64,000 bases of DNA from SIG603 sp963589785 (GCA_963589785.1 CAVAMJ010000007.1:53526-117525), one strand, 5' to 3'. Positions 25,816 through 35,066 are shown, counted from the first letter of the stretch. Notes: generated from the letters alone by a model not told the origin. Numbers and translations are program-made.

Positions 25816-27399
25816 ATGGAAACAAGAATACTTAAACCGAACTGCGAAGAGGACATCGCTTTTGCCGGCGAGAAGCTTCGTAGCGGTGAATTAATTTGCA
25901 TTCCTACGGAAACGGTTTACGGTCTTGCCGCCGATGCGCTCAACCCCGATGCCGTTTCACAAATATTTGTTGTAAAGGGCAGACCGAACGACAACCCCCT
26001 CATCGTCCACATCGCTGATTTTGACGATATTTACCCACTCGTGAAATATGTTCCCGAGGAGGCTAAAAAGCTTGCGGAAAAATTCTGGCCGGGTCCTTTG
26101 ACGATAATTCTGCCAAAATCCGATATAGTTCCGATGAGAACTTCGGGCGGACTTCAGACGGTAGCTGTTAGGTTCCCGTCTCATCCGACCGCACAAGCGA
26201 TTATCAGAGCCGCCAAAAGACCGCTTGCCGCCCCCAGTGCGAACCTTTCAGGTAAGCCAAGCCCCACGGAATTTAAATACTGCCTTGAGGATCTTGACGG
26301 CAAAATTGCGGGTATCGTTGACGGCGGTGATTGTGCCGTTGGCGTTGAATCAACTGTTTTGACCCTTGCCGAGGGCACTCCGAGGGTACTGCGTCCGGGT
26401 GGAATAACGGTAGAAATGCTCAAGAGCGTTTTGGGCGAGGTTTTAGTTGACGATGCCGTGGTTCACGGGCTTGCAAAAGGTGCAACCGCCGCAAGCCCCG
26501 GAATGAAATATAAGCACTATTCGCCTAAAGCCGACATCACCATTGCCGATATGTCTCTTGATGATTACACGGCACTCATGAAGAAAAATCCCGACTATGC
26601 CGCTCTTTGCTTTGACGGAGAAAACAAATATTTCGATAATGACTTTGTTTCTTTCGGAAAGGAATATGACGGCAAAAGTCAGGCAAACAGACTTTTTGCG
26701 GCTCTAAATGAGCTTGACGAAAAGGGTTTTAAAAAGGTTTACTCGAGAAGAGTGCAAAAGCACGGTGTAGGACTTGCCGTATTTAACCGACTTGTGAGAA
26801 GTGCGGGATTTAATATTATAAACTCCGACTTCAATCTAATCGGCTTGACAGGCACAACGGGCAGTGGAAAAAGCTATGCCGCTGAATTTTTCAGAAAAGC
26901 GGGTATACCCGTTATCGACTGCGATGAAGTGACAAAACTTCCAAACCTCTATAATGCCGATGATTTTTCGACTGTTTTCGGCTCTGAGGTTAAAAATTCT
27001 GACGGAAGCTTAAACCGCAGAAAGCTCGCTGAAATCGCCTTTTCGACAGAAGGCGGAAAAGAAAAGCTTGAAAATATGACATTCCCGATTATTCTCGCAA
27101 AAATCGACGAGATGATTGATAAACTCAAAAAAGAGGGACACAAATTAGTAGTGCTTGACGCACCGACTCTTTTTGAGTCTGGACTTCAAAATCGCTGTGC
27201 GAGAATTGTCGTTGTTACGGCTGACGAAAAAATCCGCCTTGAGAGAATTATGAAGCGTGACAGTATCACTGAAAATCAAGCTAAACTTCGAATGCAAGCT
27301 CAAAGGGAGCTAACGGATTATGCTGATGCAGTCATAAACACCGACATCACAAGGAATTTAACCGAAGAAATTAACGCTATATTGGAGGACTTCACATAA
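25816..27399 (+). CDS. fused Sua5/TsaC threonylcarbamoyl-AMP synthase and dephospho-CoA kinase
   Basis: 527 residues joining two enzymes. Residues about 1-335 are a full Sua5: YrdC domain with PTETVYGLAADAL, KGRPNDNPLIVHI, LAAPSANLSGKPSPTEF, then the C-terminal Sua5 domain SPGMKYKHYSPKA. This makes threonylcarbamoyl-AMP for t6A37 tRNA modification. Residues about 338-527 are dephospho-CoA kinase: P-loop GLTGTTGSGKS at 343-353, IDCDEVTKLP, VLDAPTLFESGLQ and the RIMKRDSITENQA lid, the last step of CoA synthesis. No stop or frameshift separates them. The next gene overlaps by one base. Confidence 0.92.
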   Translation: METRILKPNCEEDIAFAGEKLRSGELICIPTETVYGLAADALNPDAVSQIFVVKGRPNDNPLIVHIADFDDIYPLVKYVPEEAKKLAEKFWPGPLTIILPKSDIVPMRTSGGLQTVAVRFPSHPTAQAIIRAAKRPLAAPSANLSGKPSPTEFKYCLEDLDGKIAGIVDGGDCAVGVESTVLTLAEGTPRVLRPGGITVEMLKSVLGEVLVDDAVVHGLAKGATAASPGMKYKHYSPKADITIADMSLDDYTALMKKNPDYAALCFDGENKYFDNDFVSFGKEYDGKSQANRLFAALNELDEKGFKKVYSRRVQKHGVGLAVFNRLVRSAGFNIINSDFNLIGLTGTTGSGKSYAAEFFRKAGIPVIDCDEVTKLPNLYNADDFSTVFGSEVKNSDGSLNRRKLAEIAFSTEGGKEKLENMTFPIILAKIDEMIDKLKKEGHKLVVLDAPTLFESGLQNRCARIVVVTADEKIRLERIMKRDSITENQAKLRMQAQRELTDYADAVINTDITRNLTEEINAILEDFT

Positions 27400-28115
27400 T
27401 GGCAACGGGAAAAAGATACGCCACCCGAGAATCTTCACGGGCACGTGCCTCATCTCGCAAAGAACACGCCGCTTCCCCAAAAAAGAAAATATCAAATATC
27501 AACACAAGATTAAAAAACAGAAACAAGAAAGTGCTTGTTTCGAGAATAAAAGTAATAGCTATCGCATTTGCTCTCGTGGTTTTAGTGGTAGGCTCTGTTA
27601 TAGGAATAAGAGCGGCTATGCCGACTATTCAGGACACTACCGAAAAAGCTACCTATCCTCTGAAATACGAGAAAATAATCGATAAAAATGTCAAGGAATT
27701 CGGTCTTGATAAAAGTCTTGTCTGTGCGGTTATATATGCAGAAAGCTTCTATAATCCCGATGCTCAGTCGAGTGCTGGCGCTTACGGACTTATGCAGCTT
27801 ACCGAAGAGACATTTAACTGGATGCAGGAGAGAACCGACGGAAAAATCACTTACACAAGTGACGATTTGACCGACCCAGAGGTTAATGTCCGTTACGGCT
27901 GTGCGCTTTTGAAGCTCCTTAATGATTACTATAACGGTAACATAGAGCTCATGCTGTGCGGCTATAATGCGGGAATCGGCAGTACCGATTCTTGGCTTTC
28001 GGAATATCCCGACGGCAACGGCGGAATTTCCTACATCCCCTATTCCGAGACGGAAAGCTATGTTGTTATAGTAACCCAAGCCATGGAGAAATACTCAACT
28101 ATCTATGACTTATAA
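27399..28115 (+). CDS. membrane-anchored lytic transglycosylase (SLT domain)
   Basis: Cleaves peptidoglycan glycan strands outside the membrane. A basic N-terminus rich in Arg/Lys/Ser is followed by one membrane helix (VIAIAFALVVLVVGSVIGIR, about residues 51-70) and an SLT domain. The catalytic Glu is in VCAVIYAESFYNP near residue 113, then SSAGAYGLMQLTEETFNW and LMLCGYNAG. 238 residues. It starts within the stop of the fusion gene (TAATG), preceded by GGAGGA, so translation is probably coupled. A coaE-SLT pairing is recalled from other Clostridia. Confidence 0.93.
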   Translation: MATGKRYATRESSRARASSRKEHAASPKKKISNINTRLKNRNKKVLVSRIKVIAIAFALVVLVVGSVIGIRAAMPTIQDTTEKATYPLKYEKIIDKNVKEFGLDKSLVCAVIYAESFYNPDAQSSAGAYGLMQLTEETFNWMQERTDGKITYTSDDLTDPEVNVRYGCALLKLLNDYYNGNIELMLCGYNAGIGSTDSWLSEYPDGNGGISYIPYSETESYVVIVTQAMEKYSTIYDL

Positions 28116-28149
28116 TATTCTATTATTATAAACGAAAGGTGTAAAAATC

Positions 28150-29517
28150 ATGTCATTACTTACTGAAAGAAAGAACGGTTTTTACCGTCTTACAGATGAA
28201 GAAGTTAAGCTTGCCGATGATTTCTGCGAAGGCTACAAGGTATTCCTTGACGAGTCTAAGACAGAGCGTGAATGCGTAAGCTTTGCTATTAAGGCGGCTG
28301 AGGATAAGGGATTTGTTCCTTACGATTTCAACGCCACCTACAAGGCAGGCGATAAGGTCTATTTCAATAACAGAGGAAAGTCAATCTGCCTCGCTGTTAT
28401 TGGAAAGAACGGCACAAAGAACGGCGTTAGAATTTCTGCCGCTCACATTGATTCTCCAAGACTTGACCTCAAGCCGATTCCGCTTTACGAGTCAAACGAC
28501 ACAGCTATGTTCAAGACTCACTACTACGGCGGTATCAGAAAGTACCAGTGGGTTGCTACTCCGATTGCTATGCACGGTGTATTCGCTCTCAAGAACGGTG
28601 AGACACTCACCGTCAAAGTCGGTGAGGACGATAACGATCCAGTATTCTGCATCACAGACCTTCTTCCGCACCTCGCACAGGAGCAGGTAACAAAGACTCT
28701 CGCTGCTGCATTCACAGGTGAGGACCTCAACATCACAGTCGGTTCAAGACCTGTTAGAGATGAGAACGAGAAGAAAGCATTTAAGGCAAACTGCATGAAG
28801 CTTCTCAACGAGAAGTACGGCATCACAGAGGACGACTTCCTCTCCGCTGAGATCGAGTTCGTTCCGGCATTCAAGGCTAAGGACGTCGGATTTGACCGTT
28901 CTATCATCGGTGCTTACGGACACGATGATAGAGTTTGCTCCTACCCAGCTCTTCAGGCTATCTTTGATTGCGGTGTTCCTGAGGATACTTGCATCACTGT
29001 TCTCACAGATAAAGAGGAAATCGGTTCTTGCGGCAATGCCGGTCTCGCCGGCGATTGGCTCGCTAACTTCGTCACAGACCTTGCTGAGCAGGACGGCTTA
29101 AAGGGCAGACATGTTCTTGCTAAGTCCACTTGCCTTAGCGCTGATGTTACAGCTGCATTCGATCCTAACTATCCGTCTGCTTTTGAAGCTAACAACTCCG
29201 CTTACATCAACTACGGCGTAGGTGTTTCAAAGTACACAGGCTCAAGAGGAAAGAGCGGCACAAACGATGCTAACGCTGAGTTCGTTGCAAAGGTTAGAAG
29301 AATTTTTGACGAAAACAATGTTATCTGGCAGATGGCAGAGCTCGGCAGAGTTGACCTCGGCGGTGGCGGAACAGTTGCACTTCTCATTTCCAAACTTGGA
29401 GTTGAGGTTATCGATGTCGGTGTTCCTGTTCTCTCCATGCACTCTCCTTATGAGATGGTTTCTAAGATTGATGTTTATGAGGCTTACAAGGGCTTCAAGG
29501 CATTCTTTGTTGACTGA
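28150..29517 (+). CDS. M18-family aspartyl/leucyl aminopeptidase
   Basis: Dinuclear zinc exopeptidase of the cytoplasm. Metal and catalytic motifs: ISAAHIDSPRLDLKP near residue 97, TDKEEIGSCGNAGL near residue 298, and the C-terminal VPVLSMHSPYEM. 455 residues, the usual M18 size; it resembles the long bacterial type with the YYGGIRKYQWVATPIAMHG segment. ACGAAAGG lies upstream of the ATG. It starts 34 bp after the transglycosylase gene and ends at a terminator. Confidence 0.93.
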   Translation: MSLLTERKNGFYRLTDEEVKLADDFCEGYKVFLDESKTERECVSFAIKAAEDKGFVPYDFNATYKAGDKVYFNNRGKSICLAVIGKNGTKNGVRISAAHIDSPRLDLKPIPLYESNDTAMFKTHYYGGIRKYQWVATPIAMHGVFALKNGETLTVKVGEDDNDPVFCITDLLPHLAQEQVTKTLAAAFTGEDLNITVGSRPVRDENEKKAFKANCMKLLNEKYGITEDDFLSAEIEFVPAFKAKDVGFDRSIIGAYGHDDRVCSYPALQAIFDCGVPEDTCITVLTDKEEIGSCGNAGLAGDWLANFVTDLAEQDGLKGRHVLAKSTCLSADVTAAFDPNYPSAFEANNSAYINYGVGVSKYTGSRGKSGTNDANAEFVAKVRRIFDENNVIWQMAELGRVDLGGGGTVALLISKLGVEVIDVGVPVLSMHSPYEMVSKIDVYEAYKGFKAFFVD

Positions 29518-29536
29518 TTGCAATAGAAAAAAGCAA

Positions 29537-29572
29537 AAGGGCGCATCAAACGATGTGCCCTCTCTCTTTATC
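29537..29572 (+). terminator. intrinsic terminator after the M18 peptidase
   Basis: AGGGCGCATC-AAAC-GATGTGCCCT followed by CTCTCTTTA. The T tract is interrupted but the stem is strong. Confidence 0.65.
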
Positions 29573-29593
29573 CAATGTAAAAACAAAAGACGA

Positions 29594-30067
29594 TCAACGA
29601 TCGCCTTTTCTCGATTTTCTATTGTCGCCGTTCGCACGTTTAAAGTCAGAAAGCTTGTCATCAGACTGCTTTTTGAAGCGAGACATCATTTCCTCGAAAC
29701 TTCCGCCGGAATTTTCACTGGGTCTCCACTCGTAATCTCCGGGTCTTCCGCTCGACTGATATTTTTCTCTCGGCTGACGGGAACGGAAGCCGCCTGAACG
29801 CTTTTCTTTTCTTATCGGCTGTTCTTCAGCGTTACCCTCAACCTGTTTGATTGAAAGAGACAGCTTTCCCTCAGGATTTATCGCAACAAGCTTAACCCTG
29901 ACGCTGTCGCCAAGCTTAAGAACATCGTTTATATCCTTCACGTACGAATTTGCAACCTCGGAAATATGAACCATTCCGCTCTTACCCTCGCCGATATCGA
30001 CAAATGCACCGAACTTTGTTATTCCCGTTACTTTGCCCTCGTAGATTTCACCGACCTCAATCTGCAT
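29594..30067 (-). CDS. S1-domain RNA-binding protein
   Basis: 157 residues. One S1 domain at residues 1-75 (VGEIYEGKVTGITKFGAFVD, SGMVHISEVANSYVKDI, GDSVRVKLVAINPEGKLSLS) is followed by a basic, Arg/Ser/Gly-rich disordered tail. It is like the YabR/CvfD-type proteins thought to act on ribosomes or RNA. It follows divIC by 51 bp on the same strand; divIC-yabR is a known Bacillota pairing. Its precise role is not clear. Confidence 0.9.
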   Translation of the reverse strand: MQIEVGEIYEGKVTGITKFGAFVDIGEGKSGMVHISEVANSYVKDINDVLKLGDSVRVKLVAINPEGKLSLSIKQVEGNAEEQPIRKEKRSGGFRSRQPREKYQSSGRPGDYEWRPSENSGGSFEEMMSRFKKQSDDKLSDFKRANGDNRKSRKGDR

Positions 30068-30118
30068 AAATGTAAATTACCCTCAATAGTTGGAGTTGGT
30101 TTAAATTCTTAATACTAA

Positions 30119-30412
30119 TCAGTTTCCGCCACCGTTGACAAAAACTCTCTCGCCTTGCTTTGCGTATCCGAGTTCACTTCTCGCATACTCCTCTGCGTAA
30201 GAATCCAAGCTGTCGGATTCATTGGCAATTCTGTAAGTCAGCTCATCATTTTTCGCCTTTTGGACGAGAACCTCTGACTGAAGCTCAGCTAACTGCTCTG
30301 TTTTGTTTGTTATCTGAATTTGAGTTGCTATTAATGTATATACTATATAAACCATAAAAAGCAGTGCCGCAAATCTAAGCACAATGCCTGTTACGCTTCT
30401 TGTTCTTGTCAT
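30119..30412 (-). CDS. divIC: septum formation initiator (DivIC/FtsB family)
   Basis: 97-residue bitopic division protein. A short cytoplasmic N-terminus MTRTRSVTG, one membrane helix (IVLRFAALLFMVYIVYTLI, about 10-29), then a coiled coil (TNKTEQLAELQSEVLVQKAK) and the C-terminal family segment YAEEYARSELGYAKQGE. It would form a divisome subcomplex with FtsL and DivIB. Small size, topology and the S1-domain neighbour support DivIC over other small coiled-coil proteins. Confidence 0.88.
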   Translation of the reverse strand: MTRTRSVTGIVLRFAALLFMVYIVYTLIATQIQITNKTEQLAELQSEVLVQKAKNDELTYRIANESDSLDSYAEEYARSELGYAKQGERVFVNGGGN

Positions 30413-30591
30413 TTATCAAATAAACCTTTCCGCTTCGTTAAATGGAAACAGTTATTACTTTACAGCATTGATTATACACGGTTTTATGTAACCAATTCAA
30501 GAAATAAAATTATTTTTGCAGTTTTTTTGCAAAAACCACAAGCAGTGGTATATTTCACATTTTGTTCACACTAATTATAAAGATTATTCAC

Positions 30592-30620
30592 TTTACAAAT
30601 GAAATCATTGAGTATATAAT
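30592..30620 (+). promoter_or_regulatory. promoter of the zinc-ribbon membrane protein gene
   Basis: TTTACA (30592-30597), 17 bp, TATAAT (30615-30620). It leaves an untranslated leader of about 85 nt. Confidence 0.65.
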
Positions 30621-30660
30621 CTAACCATAAGGGCGCTTCAAAGCGTCTATAACAATGAAT

Positions 30661-30697
30661 TCAAGTGTAAAGAATAATTACTTTACGCTCTTGAAAT
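30661..30697 (+). promoter_or_regulatory. leader hairpin directly before the ribosome binding site
   Basis: TTCAAGTGTAAAG pairs imperfectly with CTTTACGCTCTTGAA across an 8-nt loop. The stem ends just before the AGGAGG of the next gene. It may modulate translation, but no known riboswitch class is recognised. Confidence 0.4.
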
Positions 30698-30710
30698 TAG
30701 GAGGTTAAAC

Positions 30711-31298
30711 ATGAAATTTTGTAAAAACTGCGGATTTCAGATGAATGATGCTGATGTATTTTGTTCCGCTTGCGGTTTAGCCGTAGACAACATTCCCGCC
30801 CCTACTCAGGATGCCCCGGAAACAACCGCACCGAATGCCGAGAATGCAAATCAGCCTGTTCCGCCTGAAGTAAACTCTCAGCCACCTGTTATGCCACAGC
30901 AGGCTTATCAGCAGCCTATGTATCAGCCATATCCTCAGCCTGTTGTAGTTGATCCTAACGATCACTCTGCAGAGTTCACTGCTGAAGACATTTCCAAAAA
31001 TAAAATTATCGCTATGGCGGCTTATCTTCTCGGTATCCCCGGAGTCATCATTGCACTTCTTGCTTCTCATGACTCACCGTATGCCGCTTTCCATGTCAGA
31101 GAGTCCTTGAAGCTTACAATTGCCGGAATCCTCGGCGGTATCTGTTGTGGAATTCTCTGCATTATCTTCATCGGTCTCTTCCTCTTGCCGATTCTTTGCA
31201 TCGTACTTCTCGTTGTCAGAATCATCTGCTTCTTTAATGTATGCGCAGGCAAGGCAAAAACAGCACCGATTGTCGGAAATCTTCCGTTCTTCAAATAA
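30711..31298 (+). CDS. zinc-ribbon membrane protein with DUF4870-like domain
   Basis: 195 residues. An N-terminal zinc ribbon (CKNCGFQMNDADVFCSACG, two CxxC pairs, residues 4-22) is joined by a Pro/Gln-rich linker (about 27-85) to a membrane domain with three helices, containing SPYAAFHVRESLKLTI and ending in VPFFK-like NLPFFK. The AFHVRESL segment is typical of DUF4870/TM proteins of Bacillota. AGGAGG lies before the ATG. Function unknown; it has its own promoter and terminator. Confidence 0.8.
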   Translation: MKFCKNCGFQMNDADVFCSACGLAVDNIPAPTQDAPETTAPNAENANQPVPPEVNSQPPVMPQQAYQQPMYQPYPQPVVVDPNDHSAEFTAEDISKNKIIAMAAYLLGIPGVIIALLASHDSPYAAFHVRESLKLTIAGILGGICCGILCIIFIGLFLLPILCIVLLVVRIICFFNVCAGKAKTAPIVGNLPFFK

Positions 31299-31313
31299 TT
31301 TAATATATCTAAA

Positions 31314-31346
31314 TCAAAGGACAATTCTTCGTAATTGTCCTTTTTC
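31314..31346 (+). terminator. intrinsic terminator after the zinc-ribbon gene
   Basis: AGGACAATT-CTTCGT-AATTGTCCTTTTTC. Confidence 0.85.
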
Positions 31347-31377
31347 TTTATCTATGTATCAATTTTACACAAAAATA

Positions 31378-31418
31378 AAAATCGGAGATACCAACTTAGA
31401 TATCTCCGATTTTGTTTT
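31378..31418. terminator. bidirectional terminator at the end of the rnf operon
   Basis: AAAATCGGAGATA and its partner TATCTCCGATTTT around a short loop, T-rich on either strand, 35 bp after the rnfB stop. Confidence 0.8.
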
Positions 31419-31452
31419 ATGTAACTTTAAGTTTTTAGAACTTACATACTTT

Positions 31453-32244
31453 TTAGACTTCGAGCATATCGATAATATGTCTCGGACATACATCCTTACA
31501 CTTACCGCAGCCGATGCACTTCTCAGGGTCAACTGTTGCCTTGAAGTTGCTTACTGTCACAGCCTGTACCTCACAGACCTTAGTGCACTTCATGCATCCG
31601 ATACAACCGACCTTGCAAACCTTGTTTACAAGTGCACCCTTATCGCAGTTGGAGCATCTTACGACAGCCTGTTTCTTGAGCGGAACAAAGCTGATTAAGT
31701 GCTTCGGACAAGCCGCAATACACTGAGAACAACCCTTACATTTCTTCGGGTCAATCATAGCGACACCGTTGCAAATCTTGATTGCACCGTACTGACAAGC
31801 AGCCATACAATCGCCCATGCCCATACAGCCGTAGCGACAGCTTGAAGTGCCACCGGCAACGAGTGATGCCGCCGCACAGGACTTAAGTCCGTCATACTCC
31901 ATCTTATCGGAAGTAACATCATATGAGCCTACGCAGTGAACAAGAGCTGTCTTTGCTTCGACAGTACCGCTGACGCCGAGGATTGCTCCAATAGCATCTG
32001 CTACCTCTGCACCACCCGGGGAACAAAGGCCAACCTTTGCTTCGCCCTTAGCAAGAGCTGCTGCATAGCCCGCACAGCCTGAAAATCCGCAGGCACCGCA
32101 GTTAGCACCCGGAAGACAAGCCTGAATTTCTTCTGCCTTCTCGTCCTTCGGAACTGCCATGACAATTGATGCAATCGCAAGACCGAGACCGGCAATAAGT
32201 CCGATTACGGAAACAATAATAATTGCTGTTACAATAGGATTCAT
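31453..32244 (-). CDS. rnfB: Rnf complex subunit B, iron-sulfur protein
   Basis: Electron-entry subunit of the Rnf complex, which oxidises ferredoxin, reduces NAD+ and pumps ions. N-terminal membrane helix (about residues 4-28), then the CLPGANCGACGFSGCAGYA cluster motif near residue 43, and several CxxCxxC ferredoxin motifs: CRYGCMGMGDCMAAC, CKGCSQCIAACPKH, CIGCMKCTKVC and CIGCGKCKDVCPRH. 263 residues. Last gene of rnfCDGEAB, 12 bp after rnfA. Confidence 0.96.
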   Translation of the reverse strand: MNPIVTAIIIVSVIGLIAGLGLAIASIVMAVPKDEKAEEIQACLPGANCGACGFSGCAGYAAALAKGEAKVGLCSPGGAEVADAIGAILGVSGTVEAKTALVHCVGSYDVTSDKMEYDGLKSCAAASLVAGGTSSCRYGCMGMGDCMAACQYGAIKICNGVAMIDPKKCKGCSQCIAACPKHLISFVPLKKQAVVRCSNCDKGALVNKVCKVGCIGCMKCTKVCEVQAVTVSNFKATVDPEKCIGCGKCKDVCPRHIIDMLEV

Positions 32245-32256
32245 TGCGGTACCTCC

Positions 32257-32862
32257 TTATAACAAGCCGTCTACAAGTCCACCGAATCCGAGGAAGGAAA
32301 CAGCAACGAGTGAAGCGGCAATAAGTGTGATAGGAAGTCCCTTCAAGAACTTAGGAACATCGCAAAGCTCGAGTCTCTCTCTTACGCCGGCAAAGATAAC
32401 CATTGCGACGAGGAATCCGACACCGGAGCCGAATGCATTGACAAGAGCCTGAATGTAGCCGTAGCTTGGGTCTGAAGCAGCCTTGTCGAGAACAAGCATT
32501 GTGACACCGAGAACGGCACAGTTTGTTGTGATAAGCGGAAGATAAATTCCCAGTGCGTTATAAAGCGGAGGCATAAACTTCTTAAGAGTTATCTCGAGAA
32601 GCTGAACCAAAGCCGCAATGATGAGAATGAAGACGATAGTCTCGAGGTACTCAAGACCAGCGGGAACCAAAATTCCGTTGTAAATCGGCCATGTAACAGC
32701 TGTTGCAATAACCATGACCACTGTAACTGCGATTGACATACCTACCGCAGTATTGAGCTTCTTGGAAACACCGAGGAACGGACAAATTCCAAGGAACTTG
32801 TTAAGAATATAGTTTTCTGTCAGAATTGCTGCGAGGAAAATTCCGACTAAGCCTTTAATCAT
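32257..32862 (-). CDS. rnfA: Rnf complex subunit A
   Basis: Integral membrane subunit (201 residues, six helices) that with RnfE forms the ion channel core and an intramembrane FeS site. Characteristic NYILNKFLGICPFLGVSKK and LPLITTNCAVLGVTML; the Cys in each segment is a conserved cluster ligand. One base separates it from rnfE. Confidence 0.95.
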   Translation of the reverse strand: MIKGLVGIFLAAILTENYILNKFLGICPFLGVSKKLNTAVGMSIAVTVVMVIATAVTWPIYNGILVPAGLEYLETIVFILIIAALVQLLEITLKKFMPPLYNALGIYLPLITTNCAVLGVTMLVLDKAASDPSYGYIQALVNAFGSGVGFLVAMVIFAGVRERLELCDVPKFLKGLPITLIAASLVAVSFLGFGGLVDGLL

Positions 32863-32863
32863 C

Positions 32864-33571
32864 TTATTTTTCCTCCTTTACTGCGTCTTTTGAATCACAG
32901 CCGCCGTCCTGAATTTTAGAACAGGAAGCAGACATCGGACAAGCAGAGCAGCCGATAGTCTCCGGAGCGTGACCCTCTTCACTGAGCTTTCCTGCGATTG
33001 CGATAAGAATACCGAATACGAAGAAGCCTCCCGGAGGAAGAAGGAAGATGATGATAGGATCCATGAAGTTAGAAAGAACAGGGATACCGAATACTGTTCC
33101 GGCACCGAGGAGCTCACGAATGATACCCATTGCAAGAAGTGCGGCTGTGAAGCCTACACCCATTCCGAGACCGTCGATAATGGAAGGAATGACCTTGTTC
33201 TTGCTTGCGAAGGACTCCGCTCTTCCGAGGATGATGCAGTTAACAACGATAAGTGGAAGGAAAACACCGAGGCTTGTATCAAGGCTTGGAACAAATGCCT
33301 TGACAAGAAGCTGGATAACGGTAACGAAGCCTGCGATAACTGTGATAAAAGCAGGAATTCTGATTTTATCGGGAATAACATTTCTTAGCATGGATATAAC
33401 GGCACCCGAGCAAACGAGAACGAATGTCGTAGCGGCGCCCATGCCTATAGCGTTTGAAGCGGCTGTTGTAACTGCCAAAGTGGAACAGCAGCCGAGCATA
33501 AGTCTCAAAACGGGGTTTTCTTTGATAATACCCTTGGAAAACTCCTGAAAAAGGGTCTTTTTCTTAGCCAT
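32864..33571 (-). CDS. rnfE: Rnf complex subunit E with cysteine-rich C-terminal tail
   Basis: RnfA homologue with six helices: ENPVLRLMLGCCSTLAVT and LPLIVVNCIILGRAESFA give the paired intramembrane cysteines. 235 residues, about 25-35 longer than the compact family members. The extra part is a hydrophilic tail with five cysteines in CSACPMSASCSKIQDGGC, which could bind metal. It lies between rnfG and rnfA with tiny spacers. Confidence 0.93.
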   Translation of the reverse strand: MAKKKTLFQEFSKGIIKENPVLRLMLGCCSTLAVTTAASNAIGMGAATTFVLVCSGAVISMLRNVIPDKIRIPAFITVIAGFVTVIQLLVKAFVPSLDTSLGVFLPLIVVNCIILGRAESFASKNKVIPSIIDGLGMGVGFTAALLAMGIIRELLGAGTVFGIPVLSNFMDPIIIFLLPPGGFFVFGILIAIAGKLSEEGHAPETIGCSACPMSASCSKIQDGGCDSKDAVKEEK

Positions 33572-33576
33572 AAAAA

Positions 33577-34128
33577 TTAACCCTCCTTAACATTATTGTA
33601 CATATCAACAGCCTCGTTGACGGCACTTGTAACCGCGCGGGAAGTGATAGTAGCACCTGTGAGAGCCTCTATCTGACCCTCGCCGGCCTCCTGGTTCTTT
33701 ACAACCTCGAGAGTTGTAGCCGGCTGAACGAACTGAGCCTGGAAGCTTGCCTTTGTGCAGTTTCCTCCAAGACCCGGAGTTTCGTCCTGATCAAGGATTG
33801 CGATACCGCTGATGTTTCCGTCTGCTGTGATACCTGTCATAACAGAAACGTCTCCGCCGTAGCCCTTGCCGGCTGTTGTGAATACATAACCGACAACCTC
33901 TGAGCCTGACATTCCTACATAGTAGGTGCCGCTTTCGGATTCCTTTTCCTCAAATGACTCAGCATCAGGAAGAACGACTGTTCTTGACTCTGCGGCATTT
34001 TCTGCCTGAACCTGTGCGATTTTATCGGCTGTGAGCATATTTGTGATGCCCAGAAGACCCGATACTACAATACAAATGATAACGAGGATAGCTGCAGGAA
34101 CAGCAACTCCTTTAAAATTAAGCTTCAT
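33577..34128 (-). CDS. rnfG: Rnf complex subunit G, covalent flavoprotein
   Basis: 183 residues with one N-terminal membrane helix (about 7-27) and an extracytoplasmic FMN-binding domain. The FMN-attachment motif is LTGATITS, with Thr160 the expected flavinylated residue. ApbE, encoded about 4.6 kb away at 38719, is the family enzyme that attaches FMN to such threonines. Its start overlaps the rnfD stop by one base. Confidence 0.95.
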   Translation of the reverse strand: MKLNFKGVAVPAAILVIICIVVSGLLGITNMLTADKIAQVQAENAAESRTVVLPDAESFEEKESESGTYYVGMSGSEVVGYVFTTAGKGYGGDVSVMTGITADGNISGIAILDQDETPGLGGNCTKASFQAQFVQPATTLEVVKNQEAGEGQIEALTGATITSRAVTSAVNEAVDMYNNVKEG

Positions 34129-35066
34129 TATCCCTTAGCCTCCTTCTTTTTCTTCTCCTTGCCAAAAGGTGTAGGAGAAACAAATCTCTCGATAAGAGGT
34201 ACTAAGATGTTCATGATAACGATTGAGTAAGAAACACCCTCAGGAAGTGAACCGAACTGACGGATGAGCATTGTGAAGATTCCGCAGCCGATTGCAAACA
34301 CAATTCTGCCCTTGAAGTGAATCGGGCTTGTTGTGTAGTCTGTTGCCATGAAGAATGCACCGAGGAGAAGACCGCCGGAGAGAAGATCTGTGAGCGGATC
34401 TCTGCCTAAAAGAGCGGAGAAAATAACTGCTGTTGCAAGATATGTAACAGGAATAACAGGGCTGATTACCTTTCTTGCGATGAGGTAAAGACCGCCGAGA
34501 ATGATTGCGAGAGCGCATGTCTCACCCAAGCATCCGCCTGTCTTACCGAGGAACATATCAAGATAAGACGGAAGAGCCTCACCTGTTCCCTCGTTTATAA
34601 TGCCGAGCGGAGTTGCTGTTGTGACAGCATCAAAAGGAGTTGTCCAAGCGGTCATCTTAGACGGGAAGGAGTTCATGAGAATAATTCTTGCCGTCAATGC
34701 CGGGTTAACAAAGTTCTGACCGATTCCGCCGAACATCTGCTTTACTACTACGATAGCGATTACGCCGCCGAATGCAGCGATAATCGGGCTGATTGAAACA
34801 GGAAGGTTAAGAGCAAGAAGAATACCTGTGACAATACAGGACAAGTCGCCGATTGTCTGGTTTCTCTTCATAACCTTTCTTGATACATATTCGCTTAAGA
34901 TACATGAAGCGACACATGTGAGAATGATTACCGCACTTTTAAAACCAAAGAGGATAACGGATGCGATCATTGCAGGAGCAAGACCGATGATGACATCGAG
35001 CATGATGCTGCTTGTGGTCGATTTGCCGTTAAAATGCGGAGATGAAGAAACTATAAGCTTATTCAT
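34128..35066 (-). CDS. rnfD: Rnf complex subunit D, membrane flavoprotein
   Basis: 312 residues, about eight to nine helices. The periplasmic-side loop DAVTTATPLGIINEG contains the S/T-T-A-T-P type FMN-attachment threonine. VKQMFGGIGQNFVNPALTAR is a strong family signature. It overlaps rnfG and rnfC stops and starts, so the operon is translationally coupled. Confidence 0.95.
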   Translation of the reverse strand: MNKLIVSSSPHFNGKSTTSSIMLDVIIGLAPAMIASVILFGFKSAVIILTCVASCILSEYVSRKVMKRNQTIGDLSCIVTGILLALNLPVSISPIIAAFGGVIAIVVVKQMFGGIGQNFVNPALTARIILMNSFPSKMTAWTTPFDAVTTATPLGIINEGTGEALPSYLDMFLGKTGGCLGETCALAIILGGLYLIARKVISPVIPVTYLATAVIFSALLGRDPLTDLLSGGLLLGAFFMATDYTTSPIHFKGRIVFAIGCGIFTMLIRQFGSLPEGVSYSIVIMNILVPLIERFVSPTPFGKEKKKKEAKG

